Positions 1-12,082 of a stretch of 64,000 bases of DNA are shown here, in pieces. Both the position numbers and the translations under genes were made by a program. The notes beneath the pieces are model-generated. The model was not told the DNA's origin. It was given only the letters and a program-made list of their open reading frames with translations, and did no database searches. Numbering within the stretch: the stretch's first letter is position 1; each line of letters begins with the position of its first letter. The DNA comes from Lottia gigantea. Taxonomy: Eukaryota; Mollusca; Gastropoda; Lottiidae. The DNA is taken from contig NW_008710536.1 in the NCBI RefSeq assembly GCF_000327385.1, positions 574,788 to 638,787 on the forward strand, written 5' to 3'.

Positions 1-640
1 ATATCGTAATCAAAATCCAATGCCTTCAATTACTTGCATGCACTTAAACATTAACCCTTTCATTAATCCACAATCCCTTATATCTTGGTCATTCTAATAT
101 AAGCTCAGAGTGACCCTGAAAATTCCTGTTCAATCACTTGAATCAATATCAGAAGATCATTGCAGGAACCACAGAAAACATTTTTGTCAAAATTCAATAT
201 CTTCAGAACCACAAAAAATACTATAGTCAAATTTCAATACGGTACCTTCAATTACTGGCATGCACTTATGCATTAATTACTAATCCAAAATATCATAGTT
301 CTATTAGAATATTAGTGCCAAATAGGTGATTAATATAACATTAATAACTGTTACAATACTGTAGACAGCCTGTCTGTATATTGTCACCTAGAATGAGTTT
401 CAAGATCTAGTATAGTATATTTTGAAAGGAAGGGAAAGAAATCAATACAACAATATAAGACATAATGAGAGTGTATCTTATGCTGAGATACACTAGATAT
501 CTTATACACATGCTTCATTTGCAATACTAGTAATTTCGATGTTTGTGTAACATTGATTAAAGATTTCAACATCTTACAGAGTAATTGCAGATGATGCCAG
601 CAAATAGTGTGAAAAAGTTTCGATTTCATTTCAAACGAAT
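1..640. other. No gene seen
   Basis: AT-rich sequence with short diverged duplications ('atcttcagaaccaca', 'caattacttgcatgcactta'). Short frames here look like chance. Confidence 0.6.
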
Positions 641-675
641 CATGAATTTATTTTGATGGAGTCAAACATTGACAG

Positions 676-1035
676 TATTATCATAGCTGTTTTCATAGAG
701 TCGAAGCTGTTTTCATAGTCTTTAATAGCTGTTTTCATTGAGTCATTCATTGCTGTTTTCATAGAGTCAAAGCTGTTTTCATAGTCTTTAATAGCTGTTT
801 TCATTGAGTCATTCATTGCTGTTTTCATAGAGTCAAAGCTGTTTTCATAGTCTTTAATAGCTGTTTTCATTGAGTCATTCATTGCTGTTTTCATAGAGTC
901 AAAGCTGTTTTCATAGTCTTTAATAGCTGTTTTCATTGAGTCATTCATTGCTGTTCTCATAGCTGTTTTCATAGAGTCTTTCGTAGCCGTTTTCATAGAG
1001 TCTTTCGTAGCCATTTTCATAGCTGCTTTCAAAGA
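676..1035 (-). repeat. 66-bp tandem array, open on the minus strand
   Basis: The unit translates as MKTAMNDSMKTAIKDYENSF plus DS, 22 residues, repeated about four times with shorter DSMKTA half-units at the right end. The 130-residue frame is probably a by-product of a unit length divisible by three; nothing else suggests a gene. Confidence 0.75.
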
Positions 1036-1619
1036 GTCAGATATTATTTTTATTAAGTCAAGCAGTGTTTTTCTATAGAGACAGACAGTGTTTTCAAAGT
1101 TTTATTTTTTAACAAATAAATGCATTGTCTAAGAGAATAATTACATGTTCCCAATTATTTATTAAAAAAAGCTTTCTGTTAAATTCATAACCTCAAGATA
1201 GTACTGGATTATTCACGGAAAATAAATTGATTTTTTCCTATTTTAATACATTGAAAATATAGACAAACCTGATTCTATTTTATCAGATTTCACTACATTT
1301 CATTACTAGCTTTTAACAATAAATTGAATATAAAGTAAAATACAATAAGATTTAACACAATACAAAACTCAATTTATACTATTGTCTATATCGGAGTTCT
1401 TCATTTCACATAATTGTTGTCTGGGTCAGGCAGCATATTTCTGGTTCAAAATGAAAGGAAAATCTAATGGAGTGGCCTAGTTTTCAGTATTTTTCTTGCT
1501 ACTTTTTAGGATAATTAGCCATTCAATGTGGAGAAGTTTTCCACAACAGTAGTATGAGTCTAATTTTCCCCATTTCAATCTAAAGTACACAAGACCTAGC
1601 AGAATCTCACTTAAATAAA

Positions 1620-2016
1620 CTAATAATAATCATAATATACGATTTTTATCGTGCACCTTTCACATTTGTGTTCAAGTACACTGTACAATATAGGCCCAAA
1701 TACATAAAAAAAAAACTAAATACATGAAAAATAAAAAAAATAAAGTACTGGGAAACATATAGCATGAACAACAAAATACAACAAAATACAAATAGACAAC
1801 TTATGATACATTATTAATTTTAAAACTTGAACTCTATGAAAAGGCCAGAGTAAAGAGATGTGTTTTTAATTTCTTCTTAAAACTATAAACGGAGGTAATT
1901 GATCTTAAACTAAATGGCAGATTATTCCATAGTAAAGGCGCCTGTACAGAAAAAGAAGGATTAACTGACATATTTTCTTCGTTTACTTTGTGAAATAAAC
2001 CATAAGAAAGTTCCAA
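1620..2016 (-). mobile_element. LINE (L2/CR1-like) 3' end fragment
   Basis: A 60-residue minus-strand frame at 2016-1834 contains FSVQAPLLWNNLPFSLRSIT then SFKKKLKTHLF, the typical C-terminal tail of non-LTR retrotransposon ORF2 proteins (compare the common APRLWNSLP...FKxxLKTHLF pattern). An AT-rich 3' UTR follows, ending near 1620 in an ATT-rich tail. The reverse transcriptase itself is absent, so this is a 5'-truncated dead copy. Confidence 0.75.
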
Positions 2017-2084
2017 TTAATTCAGTGTGTATTTCTGCATCTAACAAAACATCAAAATGAAATATTTCTTCAAGGTTTTCTTAC

Positions 2085-2360
2085 AAATGAAATGAATGGA
2101 GTTTTACGTCCTACTTTTCTGCACCATGTGAGCTAATGAAGATGGGCATCGCCATGCAGGGTGCGATGAGGGAAATTTTGCCAGGACAGCGGCATTAGCC
2201 TGCTCTTTTTCGATTTCCAACTGTCGAGGGATTTTTAACGTACACAGCCTGAAGCACACGGGGCCTCTGTTTATTGTCCCATCCGAACGACTAGACGCTT
2301 TTTCCATGTCAGCCTCTCTTACTACGCGAGCAAGCGTCCACTGAGCCACCGCGGCTCTCA
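2085..2360 (-). mobile_element. SINE family A, near full-length copy
   Basis: The minus strand starts with GGTGGCTCAGTGGACGCTTG, a good pol III A box, followed by a weaker B-box-like GTTCGGATGGG. The body includes AGCAGGCTAATGCCGCTGTC and ATTTCCCTCATCGCACCC, and the tail is ATTTC-type repeats (2090s). It is the least decayed copy in the window and gives the reference for the others. An 81-residue frame inside it is not a gene. Confidence 0.8.
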
Positions 2361-2399
2361 GGTTTTCTTACAGCATTGTCATTTAGGACATATTTAAAG

Positions 2400-4600
2400 G
2401 AATTTGACAGTATGGATGCATGAACTCGTGTAGATTTTACTCACGTAAGTAAATTTAGGTCATACACTTTTTTGGACTATGTGCATATTTCCTCCAGCCT
2501 ATGTATAATACTGTATGCAGTTGCATGAGTTCTTTTTGATACTGTGAGCAATTTTACAAACAGGAAGTAATTTCCACATGCAAAAATTACATAAGTGTCA
2601 AAATTTTGCAGTTAAATCAAGGCAAACACTTTCTATATATCATTTACAAGCAATTTCAAGCTGACCTGGGAACTATATGAAGTCATGTGTATGCAATAGA
2701 AGCACTAATGCATATTTAATCACATCATTGGCGTATTGGGATTTGTTCTAATCATCTGCCTGCAGGTTATGCCAGTTTTCTCTGAAACTCACTGAAAGTA
2801 ATAAAATTCTATTGATCTGCCTCCACATTGTGATTTTTATCTCATCCTTTTTCATAGTTTGAAGATTTTCTGCTTCACAACATTTTCATCATATTCAGCA
2901 GTGATTTTATAAATGCCGTAGGCTTGTTTGATTTTTATTATGATTAAACTTCAGTGATGACTTGTTGGTTAGAGTAAAATAACAATATATGGTAAAAAAA
3001 ATATCATCTTTAATAAATAAAATTTGTACAAGCAAGACAATTCCATCATTCAAAATCTGGCAAAATTGAGAGTGAAAGCTTTATAGTAGTGGACTCCTCC
3101 CAAGAGAAGTACCATCAGGTGTTTTCGAAAAGAATAAACATACTTTGCTTCTCGCAATCTGCCACTGACAACATCATGAGATACAATCAGATCTATTTAT
3201 GCCTGACCAATCAAATCAGCCAAGATTAAAGAAAGAGATTTGTAATATTTTTCGCTATACCAACCATAACATTCCTGAATGAAGTTTGAAGTCTTCATGT
3301 CGTGCTTTAAAGGGACAGATTTGCAAATTTGGAGGGTTGATTTGAGTCTTGAATTTAGAAGGCTTCAGAAGTAATTTCTTTCGTAATTATCTCAAACTAG
3401 GAATTTCTTTTTCTTTTTCTTTTTCAATAGATGTCTTTTCTTTATATGGCAGGGACACACCTTTTTTTGACTCAAATAGATAATTATGGACATATGGATT
3501 TGAAGGCTTCAATTTCGAGGGTGAACTATGAACAATATTTTTGATCAGCTTAGCTAAATAATTCCAGTGTCTGAAACTAAGGTAGAATTAGTCAAAAGGA
3601 TGGCAAACCTGTCCCTTTGTTTCACTCAAACAAAGAAACCCACCCTTGATATGCAGTTCTCCTTGCATATTTGCTAACAGAATTAGGAATGCTAGAAGAG
3701 AGAGAACTGATACATGTTGGACCCAGGTCAATTCAATAAAGTTTTTATTGACTTTACAACAATGAGGCAGAATTTCTTGAAGGATGAATATGTCAATAAA
3801 TGACAAGGTGTCCATGAGGAATCCATTTACTGTCACTCTTGTTTTTTCTGGAAATACATTTACCTAATCTAGTTAAAATTTTTAATTTTTAAACAATATT
3901 TGTTTAACAATATTCAACAGATTCGTCAATTAATGTCATGAAAATGGAAGAATTTTCTCCTTATTATTTCATAGGTTGTCCTCGAGACAACTCAAAGCTC
4001 CTGTCTACAAATAATAATTCCTATAATTCCAACAAAAAACTACTACAGAAACACAAGTTGTCACCATCCAAATAGCTAACATTCATTAAGATAATAATAT
4101 TTGCAGTATAGTTTGTTTTTGGAACCATATGACTGATTTTAATTCTTAAAGGTGATATGGTTAGTTGAAATTGCTTTTTTAGCTGGTAGGACAAAATGTA
4201 TCTCTTTCATTGTACAAAATGATAAGATAGTGTCTTTTATTGTGTAATAAGGACTAGAATGTCAAAATCTTTGACAATCGCCTTTGGAATTCATTATCAA
4301 TAAGTCCACATTTATGAGGGTTATAGATTGGATAAGACAGCTCTTTGATTTCTCTCTGATGTCCAGTAGTAAATGTCAACGACACAATAAGTAACTAGAA
4401 GATCATAGTGAACTGTCTGGACATAAGAAACATTAATAGAATTATGTCTATTCATAACACTTCCAGTCTCACATCAATAGAAAGACCTACAGAGACATTA
4501 TTAGCTATGTAAACTATATGAAAAGAATTTCCTAAAGTTCAATTGTAGACTAGCTGTAGGTGATGGTACTGAAGGCTGGCAGAGCTTTCAATACTCACCA
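2400..4600. other. Intergenic, mostly unassigned
   Basis: Apart from the MITE A copy at 3306-3620, nothing recognisable; no plausible exon on either strand. Confidence 0.5.
3306..3620. mobile_element. MITE family A copy (AAAGGGACAG ends)
   Basis: About 315 bp, starting TTTAAAGGGACAG and ending CTGTCCCTTTG. It shares internal blocks with the other copies: 'gagtcttgaat', 'aactaggaatttctttt', 'ggacatatggatttgaaggc', 'gtctgaaactaaggta'. An 82-residue frame running into its right end is not a gene. Confidence 0.7.
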
Positions 4601-4625
4601 TAGTAATAAGTCCTCCACCAAAAAG

Positions 4626-5305
4626 TCATGTCCATCAACAGAGTCATATCTACCAACAGAGTCTTATCCATCAACAGACTAATGTGTACCAACAGAGTCA
4701 TATCTACCACCAGAGTATGTCCATCAGCAGAGTCATGTCTTCCATCAGAGTCATGTCCATCAACAGAGTCATGTCCATCAACAGAGTTATGTCTACCAAC
4801 AGAGTATGTCCATCAACAGACTAATGTCTTCCATCAGAGTCATGTCTACCAACGAGTCATATCTACCAACAGAGTATGTCCATCAACAGACTAATGTCTA
4901 CCAACAGAGTCATGTCTTCCAACAGAGTCATGTCTTCCAACAGAGTCATGTCTTTCATCAGAGTCATGTCTATCAACAGTCATGTCTACCAACAGTCATG
5001 TCCATCAACAGAGTCTTGTCCATCAACAGAGTCATGTCCATCAACAGAGTCATGTCTACCAACAGAATCATGTCTACCAACAGAGTATGTCCACCAACAG
5101 ACTTATGTCTTCCATCAGAGTCATGTCTACCAACAGAGTCATGTCTACCAACAGAGTCATATCTATCAACAGAGTATGTCCATCAACAGACTAATGTCTA
5201 CCAACAGAGTCATGTCTTCCAACAGAGTCATGTCTTCCAACAGAGTCATGTCTATCAACAGTTATGTCTACCAACGGTCATGTCCATCAACAGAGTCATT
5301 GCCCA
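4626..5305 (+). repeat. 18-bp minisatellite, open in all three plus frames
   Basis: The unit is ATGTCTACCAACAGAGTC with variants (ATGTCCATC..., ATGTCTTCC...). The three frames read MSTNRV, CLPTES and VYQQSH repeats, giving overlapping frames of up to 173 residues. No promoter or splice context supports a gene. Confidence 0.85.
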
Positions 5306-5849
5306 TACAGGCATTTAAAATTGTAGTTCAACTTATCTATCAAATATACTATCAACGTATCTACTATACACGGCTTTACAGAACTACAATCATTTGATCT
5401 TGGGTTATATTGGGTCAAATTTGGGACTATTCTGTGTGTATTTGTGCAAATATTACTGCAGTATAAATGACAGCAAATCATGAAATATCTATGACTTATG
5501 TGTAAACATAGAAAAATCACAAAAACCATTAACTGAATTACAATCAAACAATTTTAATGAAATGAACAAGCTATGATCATCAAAAATCACTTTAACAAAA
5601 CATTATTCAAATACAAAACATAAAATATAAAGCTCATTTGTATAATGTCCATTATGAATCATTTCATTTACATGCTGGTATAGATCTGTTGTATGTTTAC
5701 TAATAATTATGATAATAATTTGATTTTTAACTTACATATACTTTTCCAGTGTATATATCCACAATGTAAACAGTATATTTATAAATAAGGTTTATGTTTA
5801 CAAAATTGTCATTCTGTCTAACAGAAATAAGTCAGCTTTTTGCTTTCAG

Positions 5850-5990
5850 AAACAAAGAGATCAAACATTTGAGTCTTTACCCATAATGAAATCTGCAGAC
5901 CTAGATCCTCTTTCAGTAGAAATAAAAGGAATAGGATTTTCAGTTCATAAAAAGGTTACTGAAGACAATGTGCAGTGCAGGGGATCTTGA
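5850..5990 (+). CDS. Possible terminal coding exon, unknown gene
   Basis: A strong acceptor (GCTTTTTGCTTTCAG) is followed by 46 codons and a TGA: KQRDQTFESLPIMKSADLDP, LSVEIKGIGFSVHKK, then VTEDNVQCRGS-stop. The composition is protein-like and richer in GC than its surroundings. No partner exon or family was recognised, and a chance frame cannot be excluded. Confidence 0.3.
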   Translation, partial: KQRDQTFESLPIMKSADLDPLSVEIKGIGFSVHKKVTEDNVQCRGS

Positions 5991-6261
5991 ACATCACAGA
6001 CTTCTTATCCTAGCCAAACTTTTCACTGCTTTTCCATTTCAACCTACTTAACCTGTATCCCCTACAGGATAAACTGGGATAAAACTTCTGAATCCCAAAC
6101 ATCTAACCTTGAGGTCAGTCATCATCTGTTCAAACCAAGTCACAAGAGAAAAAACAGAAAGACATACTAGACTAGAATGATAAATTAAAGAAAACCAAAA
6201 TCTCTGCAGAATTTTCAACAACGATTTTCTTCAAGGTACATTTTTAAAGGTAGTAAATTTG

Positions 6262-6757
6262 AATTAAAGATTTTCTTTTCTAGAATTAAAATTAAAGATG
6301 TTCTTATCCAAAATTAAAATTAAAGATGTACTTTTCTAGAATTAAAATTAAAGATGTTCTTATCCAAAATTAAAATTAAAGATGTACTTTTCCAAAATTA
6401 AAATTAAAGATGTTCTTATCCAAAATTAAAATTAAAGATGTACTTTTCCAAAATTAAAATTAAAGATTTTCTTTTCTAGAATTAAAATTAAAGATGTACT
6501 TTTCTAGAATTAAAATTAAAGATGTTCTTATCCAAAATTAAAATTAAAGATGTACTTTTCCAAAATTAAAATTAAAGATGTACTTTTCCAAAATTAAAAT
6601 TAAAGATGTTCTTATCCAAAATTAAAATTAAAGATGTACTTTTCCAAAATTAAAATTAAAGATGTACTTTTCCAAAATTAAAATTAAAGATGTTCTTATC
6701 CAAAATTAAAATTAAAGATGTTCTTATCCAAAATCAAAATTAAAGATGTTCTTATCT
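6262..6757. repeat. 28-bp tandem array
   Basis: The unit is 'aaaattaaaattaaagatg' followed by 't(a/t)cttttcc' or 'ttcttatcc'; about 17 copies of two alternating subtypes. Confidence 0.85.
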
Positions 6758-7989
6758 GAAAATCTTAGAACTTCTTTTGATATCAATTAAGATAACTCTA
6801 AAAACATGATATTACTAATTATAGAAGACAGAATTTCATCACTGCCTTTGACATTTACAACAATCACCTGACATTACATCTTTCAGTTGACACAAATATC
6901 AATTGACATTACATCTCCAGTTCAACCTTTACACTTCAGTCCTGTTTTTTACATTTCAAATGGGAAGTGTGCAAGCTTCAAATTGTTAAAAAATCATTTA
7001 TCAATATATGTTAACATCTTAAAGGGGCATTCCACTTTTTTGTTAAATAATTTATCATCAAAAACATCCTAAATTATTCCTGAAAATATTTCTAAAGTGT
7101 GCTATTTATATCTATGTATCTTCTTGATCAAACTGAATTTGTTTTAAAAGGGTTAATAAAAACTGAGAGTACTAATTGTTAATTAAGCAGTTTGACCTAG
7201 TTTTTGGTATTTGTCTTAACAATGCCTAGATATTATTAGTTGAAAGCTTTAGAATACATAGGAGACATATTTCTCTACAAATTAGGTATTTATTTTACTT
7301 ACTTTCCTTGTACAGTAGTTTTCTTACAACTTCCAAAAAACATGGCGAGTTTTAAAAATTTACATAAACTTTTTATATAGTACTTAAAAATTAAAGGCTG
7401 GATTTTTCTAATTGAAACTTTCAGATAAATTAATCGTGGTATATCCAATAATGTTCGTAAAGGATGTAATAATTATTTTATGAAAATCATTAAGTACTAG
7501 TGATTCAAATGGCAAAAACGAAACCTAAAATCCAAACAACAAACTGGCGAAACACCAGTAGCAGCTAATTTTATATAATAGCCTGATTTTCAATTCCTTC
7601 AGTTTCATCTTTGCTCTAAAAAGTATTCAATAGATATTTCAAAATCAAGTTAGTCAGCTTAAATTCCCATTTTAAAGTAAATTTCTTATTAAATAGATAA
7701 TCAAACAGATGATCAGTAACAATAGACAAAGCAAATGCTATCAATATATTCACACACAGAAATGTGGGTGTATGGAATCAAGAGAATTAAACTTGACATT
7801 TACTTTTTAATTCAATTCTAACAATCTTTGAAATCTATTGTGAAATGGTCTAGTGAGAGAGTATTTCACAATATCTTCCTACTGTCAAGTACTAGCTATT
7901 TCAAACACCATCCTCCACATCTAGTATTAATACCTCAAAATGTTATAAAATGTTCTATTCTTTAGATTTTCTAGCTTCAATTAAAAAGA

Positions 7990-8165
7990 TTGTAAAGTGG
8001 TTTTCTTAATTTTTTATGTGTATCAGTGACACTGATAGCATCAATTTGAACCATTCCAATGATCAAATTCTACTAAAATGAAATGTTTGATGACGTCATT
8101 AAACGTGGTGGGCCTTATGTAATACAAATATATTGATGATGTCATTAAACACTTAATTCAGGATT
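7990..8165. mobile_element. Foldback element family D, partial copy
   Basis: Contains 'ttatgtgtatcagtgacact', 'gatagcatcaatttgaacca' and 'tgtttgatgacgtcattaaa', shared with the fuller copies at 58258 and 54790. Confidence 0.55.
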
Positions 8166-8309
8166 TTAATGAGATTGAGTTTTTATTCTTCTACTTTTCA
8201 GCTCCTCATTGGAATAATATAGAATATGTGCAATGGCATACAGTGTGCAATTAGGATAATTTTGCAAACAAGAACCTTTGACACTACAACTAGAATTTAT
8301 GAAATGAAA

Positions 8310-8545
8310 TGAAATAGAGTTTTATGTTTTACTTTTCTGCACCATGTGGGCTAATGAAGACGGGCAATGCCATGCAGGGTGCAATGAGGGAACTTCTGCA
8401 AGGACAATGGCATTAGCCTGCTCTTAATCAATTTCCTACTGTCGAGAGATCTTTAACATGCACAGCCTGTAGAACACGAGGCATAGGTTTATTGTTCCAT
8501 CCGAACGACTAGACGCTTTTTCCATGTCAGCCCCTCATACCTAAT
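8310..8545 (-). mobile_element. SINE family A copy
   Basis: About 235 bp similar to the copy at 2085-2360, in the same orientation, with a clear (ATTTC)n tail at its low-coordinate end. The pol III head is partly missing. Confidence 0.75.
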
Positions 8546-8599
8546 AATATATAATATGGGCAATAACAAGCAAAGACAAAACTAAAAAAAACACCAATT

Positions 8600-8720
8600 T
8601 CTTTTTATAACGATAACAACGTAGGTTCACAAGGATCCTTTCTTCCAACTGGTCCTTGACAGTGTGCAACTAGCTGATTTTGCCAAAACAGCAGCATTAG
8701 CTTACTTAACTCTATTCCAA
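8600..8720 (-). mobile_element. SINE B/A mosaic fragment
   Basis: The first half (cacaaggatcctttcttcca) matches the SINE B tail part and the second half (gattttgccaaaacagcagc) matches SINE A. It is either a nested pair or an old mosaic. Confidence 0.4.
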
Positions 8721-8789
8721 ATAGTGTCTCTATTTTGCAATTTAAAATAATACAAGTTGCTTATGGGATTGTAACCAGGTTTTTTGACT

Positions 8790-8930
8790 ACTTATGAAGG
8801 GTTCCATGTGATGAAGCGTATTTATTAATTAGTGACATCATAAAACACTTAACCACAGATGTCTCATTGAAAATTGGAATTGTGCAAATTGATGCTATCG
8901 ATACAGATTTTTTTTTTTTTAGAAAATCTC
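8790..8930. mobile_element. Foldback element family D fragment
   Basis: The right arm 'attgaaaattggaattgtgc' and 'aaattgatgctatcgataca' runs straight into MITE A at 8925. Confidence 0.5.
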
Positions 8931-9245
8931 CCAATTTTGCGCCATTTTGGAGGGTTGATTTGATTCTTGAATATATATAAATTATCTTCAGAAATACTAG
9001 ACATGTACGAAAATCACATAATTTCTTCAAAATTATCTCAAAACTAGGAATTTCTTTTCTATATATGGCAGTGTCTCAAGAAAAGATGATATGTCTTTTT
9101 AACTTTAAAATGCGAAAAATTCGGGACACACATGGATTTAAAGGAAAAAATTGAACGGTGAGCTGTAAACACTATTATTATTTGGCTTAGCTAAAAAATA
9201 CTTAGGTGCAATTAGTAAAAAGAATGGTATACCTGTCCCTTAAGA
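8925..9245. mobile_element. MITE family A copy
   Basis: Shares 'ggagggttgatttgattctt', 'aactaggaatttcttttcta', 'cacacatggatttaaagg' and the CTGTCCCTTAA end. The left terminus is merged with a foldback-D fragment at 8790-8930. Confidence 0.7.
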
Positions 9246-10559
9246 TCTAAATTCTAAATAAAATGGAAAGGCATCTCCATCAAAGACCAACATAATATGC
9301 AAAATTCAATACCCTTACCTTAACAATACAAACTAAAATGAATTCCACAGTAGCTAATAATTTGTATTTAGTATAGCTAGTTATGAACACAGATTTCTTT
9401 GCAAAAATGCTAAATCCTTTTTTGATATTCCAGAATATCACAATAATTTCACATCATAGCAAAAATTCCTGCAAGTCTGCAAGAGTTCCAATATCACATC
9501 TATTCTAGAGGTTCAAGATACAGTTTACACTAATCAAGAATGACATTATCCTGCTCATGTTACATTTAAGAATGATTTAAAAGCATCAAGTGACAAAATT
9601 TCCTGCAAACTCACAAGATTCCTAGTTTCACACCTAACAAAACATCAACTCTCTGACATTATACTTTTTTCAGAGAGAATCATTATTCTAAGAATTTCAA
9701 AACATTAGTCCCAATTCCTGCAAGTCCACGGTATTCCAAAATATCAATAGTTCCAGTTAGTTTGCTCATTACCAGATCAGTTAAAATATTCCAGAATGTC
9801 ATATATTTCAGGCAAAAATTCCAGCTCAATTTCAGATACAAAAATAGACAGTTACATTTGTCCAAATTTACAAGTAACAAATATCATAATTCACAGAATT
9901 ACAGGGCATTATGCCATAAAAATTCCATCATGTATTAAAAAGTCCCAATTTTAGGCACAACAAAAATTCATACACAGTTTACACTAGTCCAAAATACTCT
10001 TTAAAACATACTCCAAATACAATAATTTACAGAATTGCAGAGCATTATCCCATAAAAATTCCAGCAAGTGTACAATTAATATGCAGTTTACACTAGTCCA
10101 AACAACTCTTTATAACATTTTAATTTACTACTGTTCCTTATACACTGTTAATCAATGATATTCTAGTTCTACTGACATGTACTCTCCAACCAATATCCAG
10201 CTTTCAGTATAGCGCCATATTAGGAATATTTCAAGACAGACAATTTGACCTGACTGCTGCCACAAACGATATTCCACTCTCTTCAACTCCAGCCATAATT
10301 CCCTAGCTTAATAAGGCCATTAAAATAAATGAGTTTTATACAGGGTTTACAGTAGAAATAAGATAATTCTTACATTGGACAAGAAAATGTCATAGGTCAC
10401 TGACCAAATACAAGACAATGTAAACATATGGAGAGAGAATTTCTATGGAATAAGATCTAAGACAATATGTGTTGTCTAACAAACATTTATTTTGTTTCAG
10501 GTAGTTGATTAACATTAATGGTATGTAATAATATTTGCATTTTCTCTTGCAACAGTAAT

Positions 10560-11456
10560 ATTATTCAATAGGACATGTGTTAAATTGTCTTCAAGTAATG
10601 CTTACATTATTCAATAGGCCATGAATAGAACATTGTCTTCAAGAAACACATTATTCAATAGAACATGAATAGAAATCTTCAAGCAATACTTACAGTATTC
10701 AATAGAACCATAAATAGAACATTGTCTTTTGCCAACATTTTCACTATTCAATATGACATGAATAGAACATAGTCTTCAAGAAACTCTTTAAGTTATTCAA
10801 TAGGACATGAATAGAACATAGTCTTCAAGAAACTCTTTAAGTTATTCAATAGGACATGAATAGAACATAGTCTTCAAGAAACTCTTTAAGTTATTCAATA
10901 GGACATGAATAGAACATAGTCTTCAAGAAACTCTTTAAGTTATTCAATAGGACATGAATAGAACATAGTCTTCAAGAAACTCTTTAAGTTATTCAATAGG
11001 AAATGAATTGTCCTCAAGAAACACTATATTATTCAATAGGACATGAATAGAATTGTCTTCAAGAAACACTATATTATTCAATAGGACATGAATAGAATTG
11101 TCTTCAAGAAACACTATATCATTCAATAGGACATGAATAGAATTGTCTTCAAGAAACACTATATCATTCAATAGGACATGAATAGAATTGTCTTCAAGAA
11201 ACACTATATCATTCAATAGGACATGAATAGAATTGTCTTCAAGAAACACTATATCATTCAATAGGACATGAATAGAAATCTTCAAGCAACACTATATTAT
11301 TCAATAGAACATGAATAGAATTGTCTTCAAGAAACACTATATCATTCAATAGGACATGAATAGAAATCTTCAAGCAACACTATATTATTCAATAGAACAT
11401 GAATAGAATTGTCTTCAAGAAACACTATATCATTCAATAGGACATGAATAGAACAT
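10560..11456. repeat. Related 49-bp and 45-bp tandem arrays
   Basis: The core is 'attcaataggacatgaatag' plus 'tcttcaagaaac'. From 10740 to 11000 five 49-bp units occur; from 11000 to 11456 the unit is 45 bp, which keeps a minus-strand frame open (SIHVLLNDIVFLEDN repeats, 11285-10989). Degenerate units extend left. Confidence 0.85.
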
Positions 11457-12082
11457 TGGGTCACTTGAACGTGTATCCAAAGCAAAGTTAGTAGTATGAC
11501 ATGAGTTATAACTGTACTAGATATAAGGCACTTTAAATTGATTTAGATCTAGAAGAACTGGATGTAGGATCCTATTTTGAAAAGTGACATTGATACCACC
11601 TGGTGATACAAATATTAAGATGCTAACATCATTTCAAAACATTAAAGCAAATAAAAGGATGATGAATATTTTTCTTTCTGGCCTAATTAAATACACGTGT
11701 GTACTTATTTTATCACTTTTACTTCAATTAAATATTTCAATTACATTTTAGCTTCAAAGTGAAACTAATACCAGTTTATCTTCAAATTGAAATCTTTCTG
11801 TTTTAAAGAGAGCTAACCACTGTCAAGTTACTAAGAAAATTTCTTTAACAGAATATAGTTGTCAACTTATTGGTTTTACCAGCCCATACATTACCATCTT
11901 TTCTCACATGAAAATCTGATAATATATTTGTCTACAATACAATGAAAACTAAACTAATTTACACATATGATTGAAGAATAATTGTAATGAACAGTTTGCA
12001 ATTAAGCTAATGTACCTTTAACATGCAGTTATTTCTAGATATATGAGAGCATATATTAAGTAAATTGTTGTTTCCAACAAAT

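Larger units (their letters stand above)
6780..10540. other. Intergenic with decayed elements
   Basis: Holds the foldback D, SINE and MITE A copies listed separately. 9250-10540 is AT-rich with loosely repeated words ('acagaattacagggcattat', 'cagtttacactagtccaaa') suggesting an old decayed tandem repeat. No exon recognised. Confidence 0.5.

Noticed and set aside
2104-2349. 81-codon minus frame with GC-rich coding look
   Set aside because: It is the SINE A copy read through; other copies are full of stops.
10140-10330. Open minus stretch with Trp/Leu-rich reading
   Set aside because: About 50 codons with no splice context or family; could be chance.
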